Origin: Zizania palustris
Taxonomy: Eukaryota; Streptophyta; Magnoliopsida; Poales; Poaceae
NCBI GenBank assembly: GCA_019279435.1
Contig: JAAALK010000085.1
Coordinates: 1,068,235-1,132,234, forward strand
DNA length: 64,000 bases
Direction of reading: 5' to 3'
Positions 25,317 through 37,263 of the stretch are shown here, one piece after another. Below the pieces are notes generated by a model, which ran no database searches, was not told where the DNA came from, and saw only the letters and a list, made by a program, of their open reading frames with translations. The position numbers and the translations under genes were made by a program. The stretch's first letter is position 1. Each line of letters starts with the position of its first letter.

Positions 25317-28300
25317 TGGCGCCCCGATTTATCAAAATCAAGACATTATTTAATTTCCATAGAAAAACAATAATAATAAGAGGTTCATCATGCGACATCG
25401 TACAAACGACAGTATTCATGGTGCGCAGACCATATTTATTACATCAGAGTTTCGATAAAAACAGTAATAAAGATAATCAAAAATCTGCATGATGAACGCC
25501 TTCTTCAAGATCTTTTCTCTTGACTGGGTCGCTACTCCAGACCGTCTTCATAGTAGGCATCCTCTGTGGGGTCCAACGGGTATGAGTACAAAAAGTACTC
25601 AACAAGCCACCGCAAATGCAAGTAATAATGCAGGATAGTAAACAAGAAAGGGTAATGGCTAACATTGCGGAAAAGTACATTTTCAGTTATTGCATTTAGT
25701 GTAGTCAAATTTAATCATGCGGAAAAGTAAACATGAGCATCAACAACATCATCTAACTCGAGGAGTACGTTTTACCTCCTCGCACAATAGTCCTTACATG
25801 TCAAACCATCATGCACATACATATTCAAAGTAATCTAACAGTGGGATGTCACGCAACCCGCCCTTGACCGTGGGCTCAGCTTTTCGAAAAGATTTAAGAC
25901 TCTGATCAGAGATGTACTACTATACCCACAAGACACGCACTCATCCTAGACGAGATGACCCATACCATGGGAACTCGTGCCAAAACCTCAGCATGAAATT
26001 CTCCAAGCGATAACCACCCGCTCTAGGTTTCGCCGGCACGCCGGGCCGCATCCCGGCTAACGTCGCACCCCCTTTTGCGCCACATTGGTACAAGCCACCC
26101 GCAGGTGCTGCTTGACCCATCTCCAAATGGTGGCCTCGTTTTGGAACACTCCATACCTTAGTTAGGACTTACCCATTAGACTTGTGGTTAGTACGGAAGT
26201 GTATTGCAATGGATCCCTCAGACCGGTCCTTATAGTGCCCCGGGTGCTACCGACCAATGCCCTAGCTTGCACCCGGAACCCACCATGCATACACTCACAA
26301 CCATAACTCATCACCGACAGAATTCCAAGAATAATAAGTAACGGGGATCATATAGTAGAACCATTTTACTACGACTCATTTTTATCCTATAGCGATCGTG
26401 TCAATACATTGGACACTAGCTAATATCATTAATCATATGGTGACAAGGAGGTTAGGCGAGATAGCATGGCTTGGGTTGCACATCAAGGTCGGGGGATCCT
26501 AAATAAATATATTGTAAGGGTTTTCATTGGACTAATGCATGTATAGCCTATGTGTTTTAGCAATAGTTTAATAAAGCATGGGTTCAATATGCTCAAAAGA
26601 TTGGTTTGGTGACTTGCCTTGTTCAGCAAAAGGCGAGGGAGGGACTTCCGGGAAGTATTCCGGCTCCTCGGTGGCGTCGTAGTCTTTCCAATATAAATAA
26701 AGTAAAATAAAATAAGCACAACATTCAATCAAACAATATAACATCACATAATAAGCACATAGGTTTAAGTTGGTTTGATTTAAATATAAATCAAGTTGTT
26801 ATGGTTCTGAAGTTCATTTCATAAATAATTTTAAAAGAAATTAGAATAAAGTGTTGCCCTTTGAAAAAGGGTTTTAAAAGTGATTATTCTCATTTTTAAG
26901 TCCTCAAATAAATTTAAAATGAAAGGTCCATAGAAAATTTAGTGGTTTGTCCATATTAACAGAGAATAAATAAATATAAGCTTTACTGGAATTTAAATAA
27001 TTAAATTTACATTTTTACCCTAAGGGTATTTGAATGCTCATTTAAATAAATATGAAAAAGTCTAAAGTAACATACTATTTTTATTGAACTAAAGTGTAGA
27101 GAATAAAATTATAAATTTTCTGAAATTGAAATGACAATTTTTAGAGTTTAAATGCGCCAGATATGAATTTTACAGGTTTAAAACAGTTTCTGGAATTTAT
27201 TTTAAATTTAAATCCCCTCGGGTCCACGGTGAGCCAGGCCCACGGTGAACCCGCACACTGTGCGCGTGGTCCGGCCCAATCTGGACCGTTGGATTCAGAT
27301 CAAACACACGAGGGCGAGGCAGGGGCGTTAAGTGAAAATGGACGCGTGAGATTAAAAGACCAAACCGGTATGCGATGGACGGCTGAGATTAAACGCGGGT
27401 TTTAAATACTAACGGACGCATGAGATTAAAACGTACCCCTTCGCACAGATCCAACGGCGCAGATTAAACCGCACATGGGATTTAATTAGTACCGTTAGAT
27501 CCAGATCGCACGACGCGGATCGAATCCGACACGGCATGGGTACTCGACCCGTGCCAGTCGTCTTCTCCGACGACGGCGAGCGGGCCAGAGGCCACGGCGA
27601 GCGACGGTGGTCGTATCTAGGGCCTAAAACGGAAAGAGGGCGACTAGGGGGTCATGAGGGTACCCTTGCGGTGACGAAAGGTCGACGGAGCGAGGCCGGC
27701 GATGAGCGGAGGCAGTGAAGGCGTTCGGGTCCTTGGCGTCGACGACGATCCGGCGGGGTTCGTCGACGATGGAGTGGTTGATGAGGCTGGCGAGGTCCGT
27801 GCGGTCACAGCGGTGCGGTCGGCGAGGGTGGAGGGGGACTCCGGTGACGGCGAGCGACGGCTGGAGTGTGGGCGGCGGTGGTGCACTAAAACTCGAAATG
27901 CAAGTGCTCTGTTTGTTCTCGCAGCGTGTGAGCGTAGGGGTGCAATGCGGACGGCCAGGGGGTTTAAATAGGGTCGTCGGCGGGGGTAGAGGGGGCGTAA
28001 TTGACGGTGGACGGGAGTAAACGCGTTTTTAAACACCGGCGAGCTCGGTTGCAAGGGTTCAACGCATCTGGACGCGAATTGGTCGGAATTGAAGAGGGGG
28101 AAACGGTCGGCGCGTTGAGGGGAATTCATTGCCGGTGATGGATTAAAGGGAGGGGGCTGGTGAGGGCGGATCCGAGGCGGGATTAGGGCTTCGGCCGACG
28201 AGGGGGGGGATTTGGGGGCGGATCTCGCGGGGACGAAGGACCTGACAAGCGGGGCCACCGGGCAGCGGGCGCGAGCGGGTGAGAGGGGAGGCTGATGGGT

Positions 28301-28700
28301 GGGGTCGGGCTCGAGCACGAGAGGAGGCGATTGGCGCCGACAGGTGGGGTCGGGCTGTCAGCCAGGGACGGGCGAGGGGGACGGGCTGGGCCGGCCGGAA
28401 GAGAGAGAAGGGAGGAGGGAGGCCCGTTACTGTTTCAAAACATTTCTGAATAAAAATAATTCCAGGAAATAGATTAAAATATTAGGACTGCTTCCAAGCT
28501 TGGTAAAAATTTATAAAAATTCACAAAAATATATTTTGGTCTTAGGATCATACATAAAAAGTTTCAGCCCTGGTTTGCCATTTACTCTATGTTGTAGTTC
28601 AAAATGGTATAGAAGGGTATTAAAGGTATTTTCAAAATAATAAAATCCAGGAAATTGAATTAAATAATATTTAATTTCTTTGAAAATTTGGGGTGTTACA
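25317..28700 (-). repeat. Tekay 5' LTR, about 3.4 kb
   Basis: On the minus strand it runs from TGTAACACCCC (28,700) to ggcgccaca next to the primer binding site. The first 230 bp match the truncated 3' LTR. The section 27,500-28,440 is GC-rich and gene-promoter-like. Downstream parts (25,320-27,200) are AT-rich. The right edge meets reverse satellite (aatctacc) after about two unassigned bases. The 224-codon minus frame at 27,644-28,318 crosses the presumed promoter and shows no domain, so it is not called as a gene. Confidence 0.85.
27961..27971 (-). promoter_or_regulatory. Possible TATA box of the Tekay LTR
   Basis: The minus strand reads CTATTTAAACC, followed about 30 bases later by a CA-type start context (cattgcacc) in a GC-rich leader. 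This would make U3 about 730 bp and the transcribed R-U5 part about 2.6 kb. Position-based inference only. Confidence 0.45.
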
Positions 28701-29917
28701 ACAATCTACCTTTTTTTTCCGGAAACTAACTTTTGATTCATGCACATTACGAGTGCCTATGTTTTTGCAACAGTGTCCCAAATGGATACTCGAGAAACAC
28801 ATCCTTTGGTACTATTTCACCATATTTGGATGCTTGGACATGTTAATGAACCTTTTTGTTACGGAAACGAACTTTTGATTCTTACATATTACGAGTGGTA
28901 ACATTTTTGCAACATTTGTGTCCCGAATGGAAACTCGAGAAACACCTCCTTCGGTACTATTCCACCATATTTGGATGCTTGGGCATGTTAATGAAAACCT
29001 TTTTGTTCCTAAAACGAACTTTTGATTCTTGCACATTAAGAGTGGTGACGTTTTAACAACATTCGTGTGCTGAACAGAAACTCAAAAAACACATCCTTCG
29101 GTACTTTTACGCTATTATAGGATGATTGGGCTTGTTAATCTATCCTTTTGTTCTGGAAGCGAACTTTTGATTCTTGTACATTACTAGTGCCTATGTTTTT
29201 GCAACATTCGTGTCCCGAATGGATACTCGAGAAACACATCCTTCGGTACTATTCCACCATATTTGGATGCTTGGGCATGTTAATGACCCTTTTTGTTACG
29301 GAAGCGAACTTTTGATTCTTGCATATTACGAGTGGTGACGTTTTTGCAACATTCGTGTACCGAATGGAAACTCGAGAAACACCTCCTTCGGTACTATTCC
29401 ACCATATTTGGATGCTTGGGCATGTTAATGAAACCTTTTTGTTCTGGAAGCGAACTTTTGATTCTTGCACATTAAGAGTGACGACAGTTTATCAACTTTC
29501 GTGTTCTGAACGGAAACTCAAAAAACACCTCCTTCGGTACTTTTACACTATGTTAAGATGATTGGGCTTGTTAATCTACTTTTTTGTTCCAGAAGTGAAC
29601 TTTTGATTCTTGAACATTACGAGTGCCTATGTTTTTGCATCATTCGTGTCCCAAATGGATACTCGAGAAACACATCTTTTGGTACTATTCCACCATATTT
29701 GGATGCTTGGGCATGTTAATGAAACCTTTTTGTTACAGAAGCGAACTTTTGATTATTGCACATTAAGAGTGGCGACGTTTTATCAACATTCGTGTTCTGA
29801 ATGGTAACTCAAAAAACACCTCCTTTGATACTATTACACCATGTTAGAATGATTGGGCATGTTAATCTACCTTTTTTTTCCGGAAGCGAACTTTTGATTC
29901 TTGCACATTATGAGTGC
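28701..29917 (-). repeat. Satellite array, subfamily II, reverse (first block)
   Basis: About 8 monomers in the opposite orientation to the arrays left of the Tekay element. Outward from the element the types run a, c, b, a, including a b monomer with gctattatagg and an a monomer with tactagtgcc. The same order, with matching variants (agcgtaaaa, ggcactagt), lies leftward from 19,511. The block ends at the target duplication of the CRM element. Confidence 0.93.
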
Positions 29918-29922
29918 CTATG

Positions 29923-30850
29923 TAATAGACCCGACAGGTACGGGGGAGCCCGATCTTTCGATGACAGATGGAGGATGTGGTGAATTTGGTGGAAGCCAAC
30001 GTTGGCTGCCCGACTACCACAACCAAGATGGTGTGGCGCCTTGAGCGACAGGTACACCGTCTCCTGATAACTACGATTTGGGGGTGGAGATCGACGTTGT
30101 GCTACCCGACTACAACAACCACAAGGATGCTGCGCCTTAGCGATAGTTACACCGACTCCGGTTGTTGCTGCTCTTGCCGTGCCAAGAACAGCCTTGAACC
30201 TGCAAGCAATCGAAGAACAAGCAAGAACAAGATGACAAGCAAACACTCACGGATATGATAGAAGTTGGAGTTTTGATTCAAGTAATCGGGCGGTCTAGCC
30301 GACACGCGCGTTACAAGGAAGTAGCAGCAGCTAACTTACATCAAACAAAACCCGAGTTCTTTTGTGGCTACCACTTGCTTTTAAAGGGAAAACTAGAAAC
30401 TCAGGATGGAGTCACGAGTGTTCTTCGGCAGTTTCTGGACGTTTCGTCTGTCCTCTGCCATTGATTCTTGATCCGTTGGAAAGCAGACGAAGAGACCTTT
30501 CCAACAAGTACTTATTTGCATTAAACAACCTTGGGAGTTGAAAGATATGCTCCATTTAATCTTGGATTTCTGCAGTTACAAGAGTCCCTTCGGGAGTACG
30601 AATATTTATTGCATTGTTGCCTTCTCCACTCCTAGCTGGTTCAATTCCTAAGCACTTAAGGATAATAAAGTCATCACAAGGCTTTAATAGTACCCCATTG
30701 GAAAAATAATTAACTTGAACAGCTAGGAACGAGTTCACCAGATAATTAAGTTCACGTGCACGGGCACGTGTCATTGGTCCTTGCTTAGGTGTAAGCGGTG
30801 AAGTGTTGGCTGCTGTTGTGGTTGTATCAATGGTAGCGATGTCCTCATCA
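29923..30850 (-). repeat. CRM 3' LTR
   Basis: 928 bp. On the minus strand it begins TGATGAGGAC right after the polypurine tract and ends TCTATTA at the CTATG duplication. Its first 295 bp (30,850-30,556) also encode the end of the polyprotein. Confidence 0.93.
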
Positions 30851-32246
30851 TCCTCCCCTTCTTGCAATAGAGTCGTCCTCGACTCGAACGTGTCCTCCTC
30901 ACGCAAGTATGGTTTCAAATCTGCAATGTTAAAAGAGGGACTAACCCCAAAATCTGCAGGCAACTCAATTTTATATGCATTATCATTTATTTTTTGAAGC
31001 ACTTTGAAGGGTCCAGCAGCTCGTGGTAGTAATTTAGACTTTCTTAAATCCGGAAATCTATCCTTTCTCAAATGAACCCAAACTAAATCACTCGGTTCAA
31101 AAGTAACATGCTTTCTACCCTTGCTACTGGCTTGTTGATACTTAGCATTCATGGCCTCAATGTTTGCCTTAGTTTGCTCATGCATCTTAAGAATCAGTTC
31201 AGCACTGGCGAGAAGCATCAAAATTCAATTTTTCTGAAGGTGGAATGGCCATAAGATCAATGGGAGCACGAGGGACAAAACCATACACAATCTCAAAAGG
31301 GCATAATTTAGTAGTCGAAGTGCAGCGAACTGATTGTAAGCAAATTCAATACGAGGCAAACATTCTTCCCACAATTTGATATTATGTTTCAGAACAGCCC
31401 TAAGCATGGTAGATAAACTACAGGTTTACAACTTCTGTTTGTCCATCAGTTTGAGGATGACAAGTAGTAGAAAAGAGTAATTTAGTTCCCAATTTAGCCC
31501 ATAAGGTTTTCCAAAAATGACTAAGAAATTTGGCATCCCGATCTGACACTAATAGTGTTTGGTACCCCATGCAAACGAACAACTTCACTGAAAGAACAAA
31601 TCAGCAATATGGGTAGCATCATCAGTTTTGTGACATGGTATGAAGTGTGCCATTTTAGAAAACCTGTCCACAACAACAAAAATACTATCCCTCCCCTTCT
31701 TTGTTCTAGGCAGTCCTAAAACAAAGTCCATAGAAATATCCTCCCATGGAGTACTAGGAACAGGGAGAGGCATGTACAAACCATGTGGATTAAGACGGGA
31801 CTTAGCTTTTTGACAGGTGGTGCAGCGAGCAACAAACCGCTCCACATCCCTTCTCATCTTTGGCCAATAGAAATGGCTTGCTAGGATGTCTTCTGTCTTC
31901 TTCACACCAAAGTGCCCCATCAACCCACCGCCATGTGCTTCCTGCAATAGTAACTAGACGCACAGAACTAGCTGGAATGCATAATTTGTTAGCCCGAAAC
32001 ACGAAGCCATCAGTGAGAACAAACTTGTTCCATGTTCTCCCTTCTTTACATTGCAGCAACACATCTTTGAAATCATCATCAAAAGCATATTGTTCTTTAA
32101 TTGTTTCCAAGCCAAAGATCTTAAAATCAAGTTGGGATAACATAGTATAACGGCGAGACAAGGCATCTGCAATGACATTATCTTTTCCTTTCTTATGTTT
32201 GATGACATAAGGAAAGGACTCAATAAATTCTACCCACTTGGCATGC
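30556..32246 (-). pseudogene. CRM integrase and C-terminal tail, multiply frameshifted
   Basis: The HHCC finger (EAHGGGLMGH, then CTTC) and the first catalytic Asp (SMDFVLGLP) lie in the frame 31,947-31,585. Further core segments, with the second Asp region near 31,540 and a DGQTEVV segment with the catalytic Glu near 31,450, are in other frames. The frame changes near 31,950, 31,590, 31,560, 31,420, 31,335 and 31,220. From 31,221 one frame runs cleanly through GRKHVTFEPSDLVWVHLRKD and PADFGVSPSFNIADLKPYL, across the polypurine tract, and for about 98 codons into the 3' LTR, ending at 30,556. The tail contains a GPMTRARARELN motif also seen in the other CRM-type LTRs here. Confidence 0.85.
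30851..30862 (-). other. CRM polypurine tract inside the pol frame
   Basis: The minus strand reads AGAAGGGGAGGA directly before TGATGAGG. It is also coding, giving LQEGEDDED in the polyprotein. Confidence 0.85.
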
Positions 32247-33578
32247 CTACGGTTTCAGATTGGTTTGGCTCCTAATGTGCTTCAAAGATTCATGATCAGA
32301 ATGTATAACAAATTCTTTAGGCCATAAATAATGTTGCCATGTTTCCAAAGTTCGAACTAGAGCATATAATTCTTTATCATAAGTGGAATAGTTCAAACTA
32401 GGCCCATTCAGTTTCTCACTAAAATAAGCAATAGGCTTTCCTTCTTGCAACAAGACACCTCCCAACCCAATACCACTAGCATCACATTCCAATTCAAAAG
32501 TCTTATTGAAATCTGGTAATTGGAGAAGGGGTGTATGAGTTAACCTATCCTTCAAAGTGTTAAATGCAACCTCTTGCGCCTTCCCCCAGGTGAACAGAGC
32601 ACCCTTCTTCGTAAGCTCGTGCAGTGGGCCTGCTATGGTGCTGAAGTCCTTCACAAATCGGCGATAGAATCCAGCAAGCCCGAGAAAGCTTCGGACTTGC
32701 GTGACCGTGGTAGGAACCGGCCAACTGTGTATTGCCTCCACCTTGGCTTGATCAACTTCAATTCCCTGTGGTGTCACAACATAGCCAAGAAAAGAGACTC
32801 TATCTGTGCAAAAGGTGCACTTGTCAATGTTACCAAATAAGCGTGCATTGCGTAAAGCATTAAAAACAGCACGTAAATGTTCAAGATGTTCTTCTAGAGA
32901 TGTGCTATAGATCAAGATGTCATCAAAGTAAACTACCACAAATCTCCCAATGAAAGCACGTAAAACTTCATTCATTAATCTCATGAAAGTGCTAGGTGCA
33001 TTAGTGAGGCCAAAAGGCATGACCAACCACTCATACAAACCGAACTTGGTTTTAAACGCTGTTTTCCATTCATCTCCTAGCTTCATGCGAATTTGGTGGT
33101 ATCCACTACGCAAATCAATTTTAGAGAAAATCATCGAGCCACTAAGTTCATCAAGCATATCATCTAACCTAGGGATAGGATGACGATATCTGATGGTAAT
33201 GTTATTAATTGCTCGGCAATCTACACACATGCACCATGATCCATCTTTCTTTGGAACCAACATAACAGGAACAGAGCAAGGACTAAGGGACTCACTGCAC
33301 ATAACCTTTGTCGAGTAATTCCTGAACTTGTCGCTGAATCTCCTTGGTCTCCTCCGGGTTGGTCCTGTATGGCGCTCGATTTGGCAAGGAAGCCCCAGGG
33401 ATGAGGTCAATCTGATGCTCAATACCTCTGATTGGTGGTAGCCCGGGTGGCACTTCTTGTGGGAACACATCAGCATATTCCTGCAAAAGATTAGTGACAG
33501 TAGGAGGCAAAGTAGATGGTATGTCGTGAAGTGAGAACAAAGCTTCTTTGCAAACAAACACATAGCAGATCAGTGGCG
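32247..33578 (-). pseudogene. CRM reverse transcriptase and RNase H, frameshifted but with intact catalytic motifs
   Basis: The pre-RT segment (VTNLLQEYADVF, GIEHQIDLIPGA) is in one frame down to a stop at 33,292. RT continues in another frame from ESLSPCSVPV to 32,247. RT keeps the first catalytic Asp (FSKIDLRSGYHQ) and the YFDD box. RNase H keeps ECDASG and the Glu in KELYALVRTLETW. The frame then breaks at about 32,255 (QTNLKP, then a stop) and the NLKxRRHAKW-type continuation lies one base over. Breaks at about 33,580, 33,295 and 32,255 are each single-base-scale shifts. Protein production would need several frameshifts, so it is called a pseudogene unless the indels are assembly errors. 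Confidence 0.9.
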
Positions 33579-35516
33579 TCAGTCATTTAATTCAAGTAAA
33601 TCAGATTTTGAAGCAAGGAAACAAGCACTTTTCAATTTTATGTCATTTTTTCCAACATGAGCAGATTTAGATTTGTCATTCGTAGGTTGAACCGATCCGT
33701 TCACAACACCACTGTCATTTTGAGCAGATTTCTTGTTTTTCTCCTTGCAAGCTCTAGCAACTTCATCCCTCAAAATAGCATCGGGGGACATAGGGTGCAA
33801 AACAAGCTTCTTCTCATTATGCATGAAAGAATATTGATTTGATTTACCATGATGCAATGTATCCTTATCAAATTGCCAAGGTCTACCAAATAACATAGAG
33901 CAAGCTTGCATAGGTACCACATCACAATCAATGTAATCATGGTATGAACCAATTGTAAATTCCACTCGGACCATACGTGTTACCTTAAGCTTACCACTAT
34001 CATTGAACCATTGGATGTAGTAGGGATGTGGGTGTGGAAGTGTTTTCATCCCAAGTTTTGCTACCATGGTGGCACTCGCCAAGTTGTTGCAGCTTCCTCC
34101 ATCAATAATAATGCGACACGATCGTTCCAAAACTACACACTTTGTTTGGAACAGATTGTGTCGCTGGTTCTGTTCAGCTTGAATCATTTGTGCACTCAAG
34201 ATACGCCTCACAACAAGACTCTCGTAGTGTTCAGCATGTTCAGCCCCAATGTGTTCTTCATCATCATTATTATTTCCTGCATCTTGGGCAGCAAGCATGG
34301 CATATGTTTCATCATCTAAATCACTAGCTGATGAATACTCACCATTTTCTCGTACGATCAGCACACGCTTGCTTGGACAGTCCCTTTGTATGTGCCCAAA
34401 TCCTTTGCATCGGAGACACTGGATGTCCTTCATTCTCCCGGTGGAAGCGACGGAAGAAGAAGTGTTGGCTGCAGCTTGGGTGGATCCTTTTGCTGTCTCG
34501 GTAGTACGGATAGGTGCTGATTTTGATGTAGTTGTGGACTGCCGATTGGAAGCATCTCTCTGAAAATCATGTTTAGGGCCAGCGGCACTTGTGCGGGGCT
34601 GCCACGATGTAGTCCGTCCTGCAGGAGTGTTATTTATTTTGCGGCGTCCCTGCACTTCCCTTTCAGCCTTACAAGCAAGATGGAATAATCGAGTGACATT
34701 AGTGTACTCCTTGTAAGCCAATATATCCTGAATTTCTCTAGTTAAACCACCCATGAATCGAGCCATCGCAGCCTCTTCATTTTCAACTAGACCACATCTC
34801 ATCATGCCTATTTGTAGTTCTTGATAGTACTCCTCAACCGATTTGTTGCCTTGCCTAAGCTGTTATAATTTATGCAACAAGTCACGAGCATAATAGGAAG
34901 GAACAAAACGACTATGAATGATTCTTTTTAAAGCATTCCAAGTTTGTGGTACAATAGCTGGATTTTTAGTTTGATACTCATGACACCAAACAGAAGCAAA
35001 GTCAGTGAATTCACTACTGGCAGCTCTAACCTTTTTATCATCAGGAAATTCATGGCATGCAAATTTTTGATCTACCGACATCTCCCAAGTCAGATATGCA
35101 TCAGGATCATATTTCCCATCAAAAGATGGTATGGAGAATTTAATCCTAAAAGATCCATCATCAAGCTCGGTATCCGCTGAATACTCTAGCTCGTCATATC
35201 TTACGGCGCTAGCAATGGAGGTATGGCCGTCATCATCACGTTGTTCCATCTCTCCGAGCCCAGCTTGTTCCATCCTCTCTAATCGCACATTGATTGCTGC
35301 AAGAGAGGTGTTAATAGCCCCAGCTGTTCTCTCTAATGTGGTCAGCTGGTTGTTGGCAAGAATCTGCGCCGCCTCTAATTGACCAATGCGCTCATTGGTG
35401 ACTTGAACATCCTCATTGAGGGCTTCCGTGTGCAACCTTAGTTGGCGTTCGAAATGTTGAATGATGCCCCTCGTACGTGGTGAATGTGGAAGCGTCTCAC
35501 TCGCATCAGCTGACAT
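33579..35516 (-). pseudogene. CRM gag and protease, one in-frame stop
   Basis: ATG at 35,516 (MSADASETLPHS). The gag domain includes FSIPSFDGKYDPDAYL and WCHEYQTKNPA. A TAA at 34,863-34,865 interrupts LLHKL-QLRQGNKSV, the same frame resuming directly. The zinc knuckle is intact (CLRCKGFGHIQRDC, 34,377-34,418). The protease active site reads IIIDGGSCNN (Asp about 34,102), and DGG is usual for this clade. The frame ends at 33,579, where a small indel separates it from RT. Compared with pol, this 1.9-kb part has no internal frameshift. Confidence 0.9.
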
Positions 35517-36319
35517 GGTTAGTACAAAAGAAGTACAAAAGCAAGCAGATTAAACCTAGCAGTTGCTAGGAGATGGTAGGACACAGACACTTTCTCACTA
35601 GCAAGAAATCAAGCTCTTGCAAGTTCTTACCACACAATGCAGGAGGCGTCCGGCAAACAGCAAGAACAACAACAAACGGTGACTGCCAGCACAACCCGGT
35701 GGTGTTGTAGATAATTTTGTGGAGCTGTAGGTGGCTTCTAAAACAATTGCACAAAGGAACAACTAGTACCACGTTAGTCACAGCAAGTTGAATAAACGTT
35801 CCGCGATGGTACTGTGCTGGTCCTAGTCCAAACCGTGATAGAGACGTGAGCCGTCACCCAAACGTAATCACCAAAATGCTCAAAATAGAAAGCTGAATTT
35901 CGAAACTTTGAAGCAAAGGTCACACAAAATGTCTTTCTTTTTTTTGTACTTGGAATCTTTATATAGAAAATTGAATCAGTGCGCCTTTTTTTGTTTTTTT
36001 GGCTTGTGCCTTGTTTCTTGCTGATTTGTGCGGCTTTTGTTTTGCACTTGCCTTTTTCTCTCTTTGTAACTTCAGCTAGAGAATGAAAATGGAGATAGAA
36101 CAAGGTGCACGAACTCAAAACTCTAGCGGTAAAAACTTAGGACCAGCAACTTGACACAAAGAAGTAACCGTGAATTCAACAAGCCGAGAGCTAAGTAGCA
36201 AAGCAAAGGCACAAAATGTTTTTGGGATTTTCAGATCGAAACTTATCTTTGGGCAAAAGTGGACTGTAGGAAAAACAAAGAACAAAGGAGAAGGAGATCT
36301 CTCACCGATCAACCTGAAA
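35517..36319 (-). other. CRM untranslated leader
   Basis: About 800 bp between the primer site and the gag ATG. T-rich on the minus strand, with no coherent frame. Short ORFs here show no domain. Confidence 0.6.
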
Positions 36320-36331
36320 TCTGATACCACT
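36320..36331 (-). other. CRM primer binding site
   Basis: The minus strand reads TGGTATCAGATTTC, matching the initiator-Met tRNA complement over its first ten bases, two bases after the LTR end. Confidence 0.85.
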
Positions 36332-37258
36332 TAATAGACCCGACGGGTACGGGGGAGCCCGATCTTTCGATGAGAGATGGAGGATGTGGTGAATTTGGTG
36401 GAAGCCGACGTTGGCTGCCCGACTACCACAACCAAGATGGTGTGGCGCCTTGAGCGACAGGTACACCGTCTCCTGATAACTACGATTTGGGGGTGGAGAT
36501 CGACGTTGTGCTACCCGACTACAACAACCACAAGGATGCTGCGCCTTAGCGATAGTTACACCGACTCCGGTTGTTGCTGCTCTTGCCGTGCCAAGAACAG
36601 CCTTGAACCTGCAAGCAATCGAAGAACAAGCAAGAACAAGATGACAAGCAAACACTCACGGATGTGATAGAAGTTGGAGTTTTGATTCAAGTAATCGGGC
36701 GGTCTAGCCGACACGCGCGTTACAAGGAAGTAGCAGCAGCTAACTTACATCAAACAAAACCCGAGTTCTTTTGTGGCTACCACTTGCTTTTAAAGGGAAA
36801 ACTAGAAACTCAGGATGGAGTCACGAGCGTTCTTCGGCAGTTTCTGGACGTTTCGTCTGTCCTCTGCCATTGATTCTTGATCCGTTGGAAAGCAGACGAA
36901 GAGACCTTTCCAACAAGTACTTATTTGCATTAAACAACCTTGGGAGTTGAAAGATATGCTCCATTTAATCTTGGATTTCTGCAGTTACAAGAGTCCCTTC
37001 GGGTGCTACGAATATTTATTGCATTGTTGCCTTCTCCACTCCTAGCTGGTTCAATTCCTAAGCACTTAAGGATAATAAAGTCATCACAAGGCTTTAATAG
37101 TACCCATTGGAAAAATAATTAATTGAACAGCTAGGAACGAGTTCACCAGATAATTAAGTTCACGTGCACGGGCGCGTGTCATTGGTCCTTGCTTAGGTGT
37201 AAGCGGTGAAGTGTTGGCTGCTGTTGTGGTTGTATCAATGGCAGCGATGTCCTCATCA
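36332..37258 (-). repeat. CRM 5' LTR
   Basis: 927 bp, about 99% identical to the 3' LTR. Differences seen include acgggt/acaggt, gagaga/gacaga, ggatgtg/ggatatg and two single-base indels near 37,105-37,125. It ends at the right-hand CTATG duplication. Confidence 0.93.
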
Positions 37259-37263
37259 CTATG

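Larger units (their letters stand above)
19512..28700 (-). mobile_element. Ty3/gypsy chromovirus, Tekay/Del type, left LTR truncated
   Basis: A minus-strand LTR retrotransposon. In element order: a 5' LTR of about 3.4 kb (25,317-28,700), a primer binding site, a leader with a 232-codon ORF, a gag-pol frame (24,198-19,786), a polypurine tract, and only the first 230 bp of the 3' LTR (19,512-19,741). The reverse transcriptase style, the domain order PR-RT-RH-IN, the C-terminal chromodomain-like segment and the TGTAACACC LTR start fit the Tekay/Del chromoviruses of plants. About 3.1 kb of the 3' LTR is missing and satellite abuts the break. Flanking satellite is forward on the left and reverse on the right, so no target duplication can be read. 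The element is dead: five nonsense codons, altered catalytic sites and an RNase H deletion. Confidence 0.9.
29918..37263 (-). mobile_element. CRM-clade centromeric retrotransposon with CTATG target duplication
   Basis: A structurally complete minus-strand Ty3/gypsy element inserted in the satellite. LTRs of 928 and 927 bp (29,923-30,850 and 36,332-37,258) flank gag-PR-RT-RH-IN. The LTR starts TGATGAGGACATC on the minus strand and ends GGGTCTATTA, so the 3' terminus is TA rather than CA. A 5-bp duplication, CTATG, brackets it at 29,918-29,922 and 37,259-37,263, and the uninterrupted sequence gcctatgttttt is seen in many monomers (for example near 39,136). The LTR start, the iMet primer site, gag-PR with a DGG active site, and a polyprotein tail that runs into the 3' LTR fit the CRM clade. 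LTRs differ at about ten positions by eye (roughly 1%), so the insertion is young. Confidence 0.93.

Noticed and set aside
27644..28318. 224-codon minus-strand ORF in the Tekay LTR
   Set aside because: It is a Pro/Ser/Arg-rich frame in GC-rich sequence that spans the presumed TATA box and start site. It has no recognisable domain.
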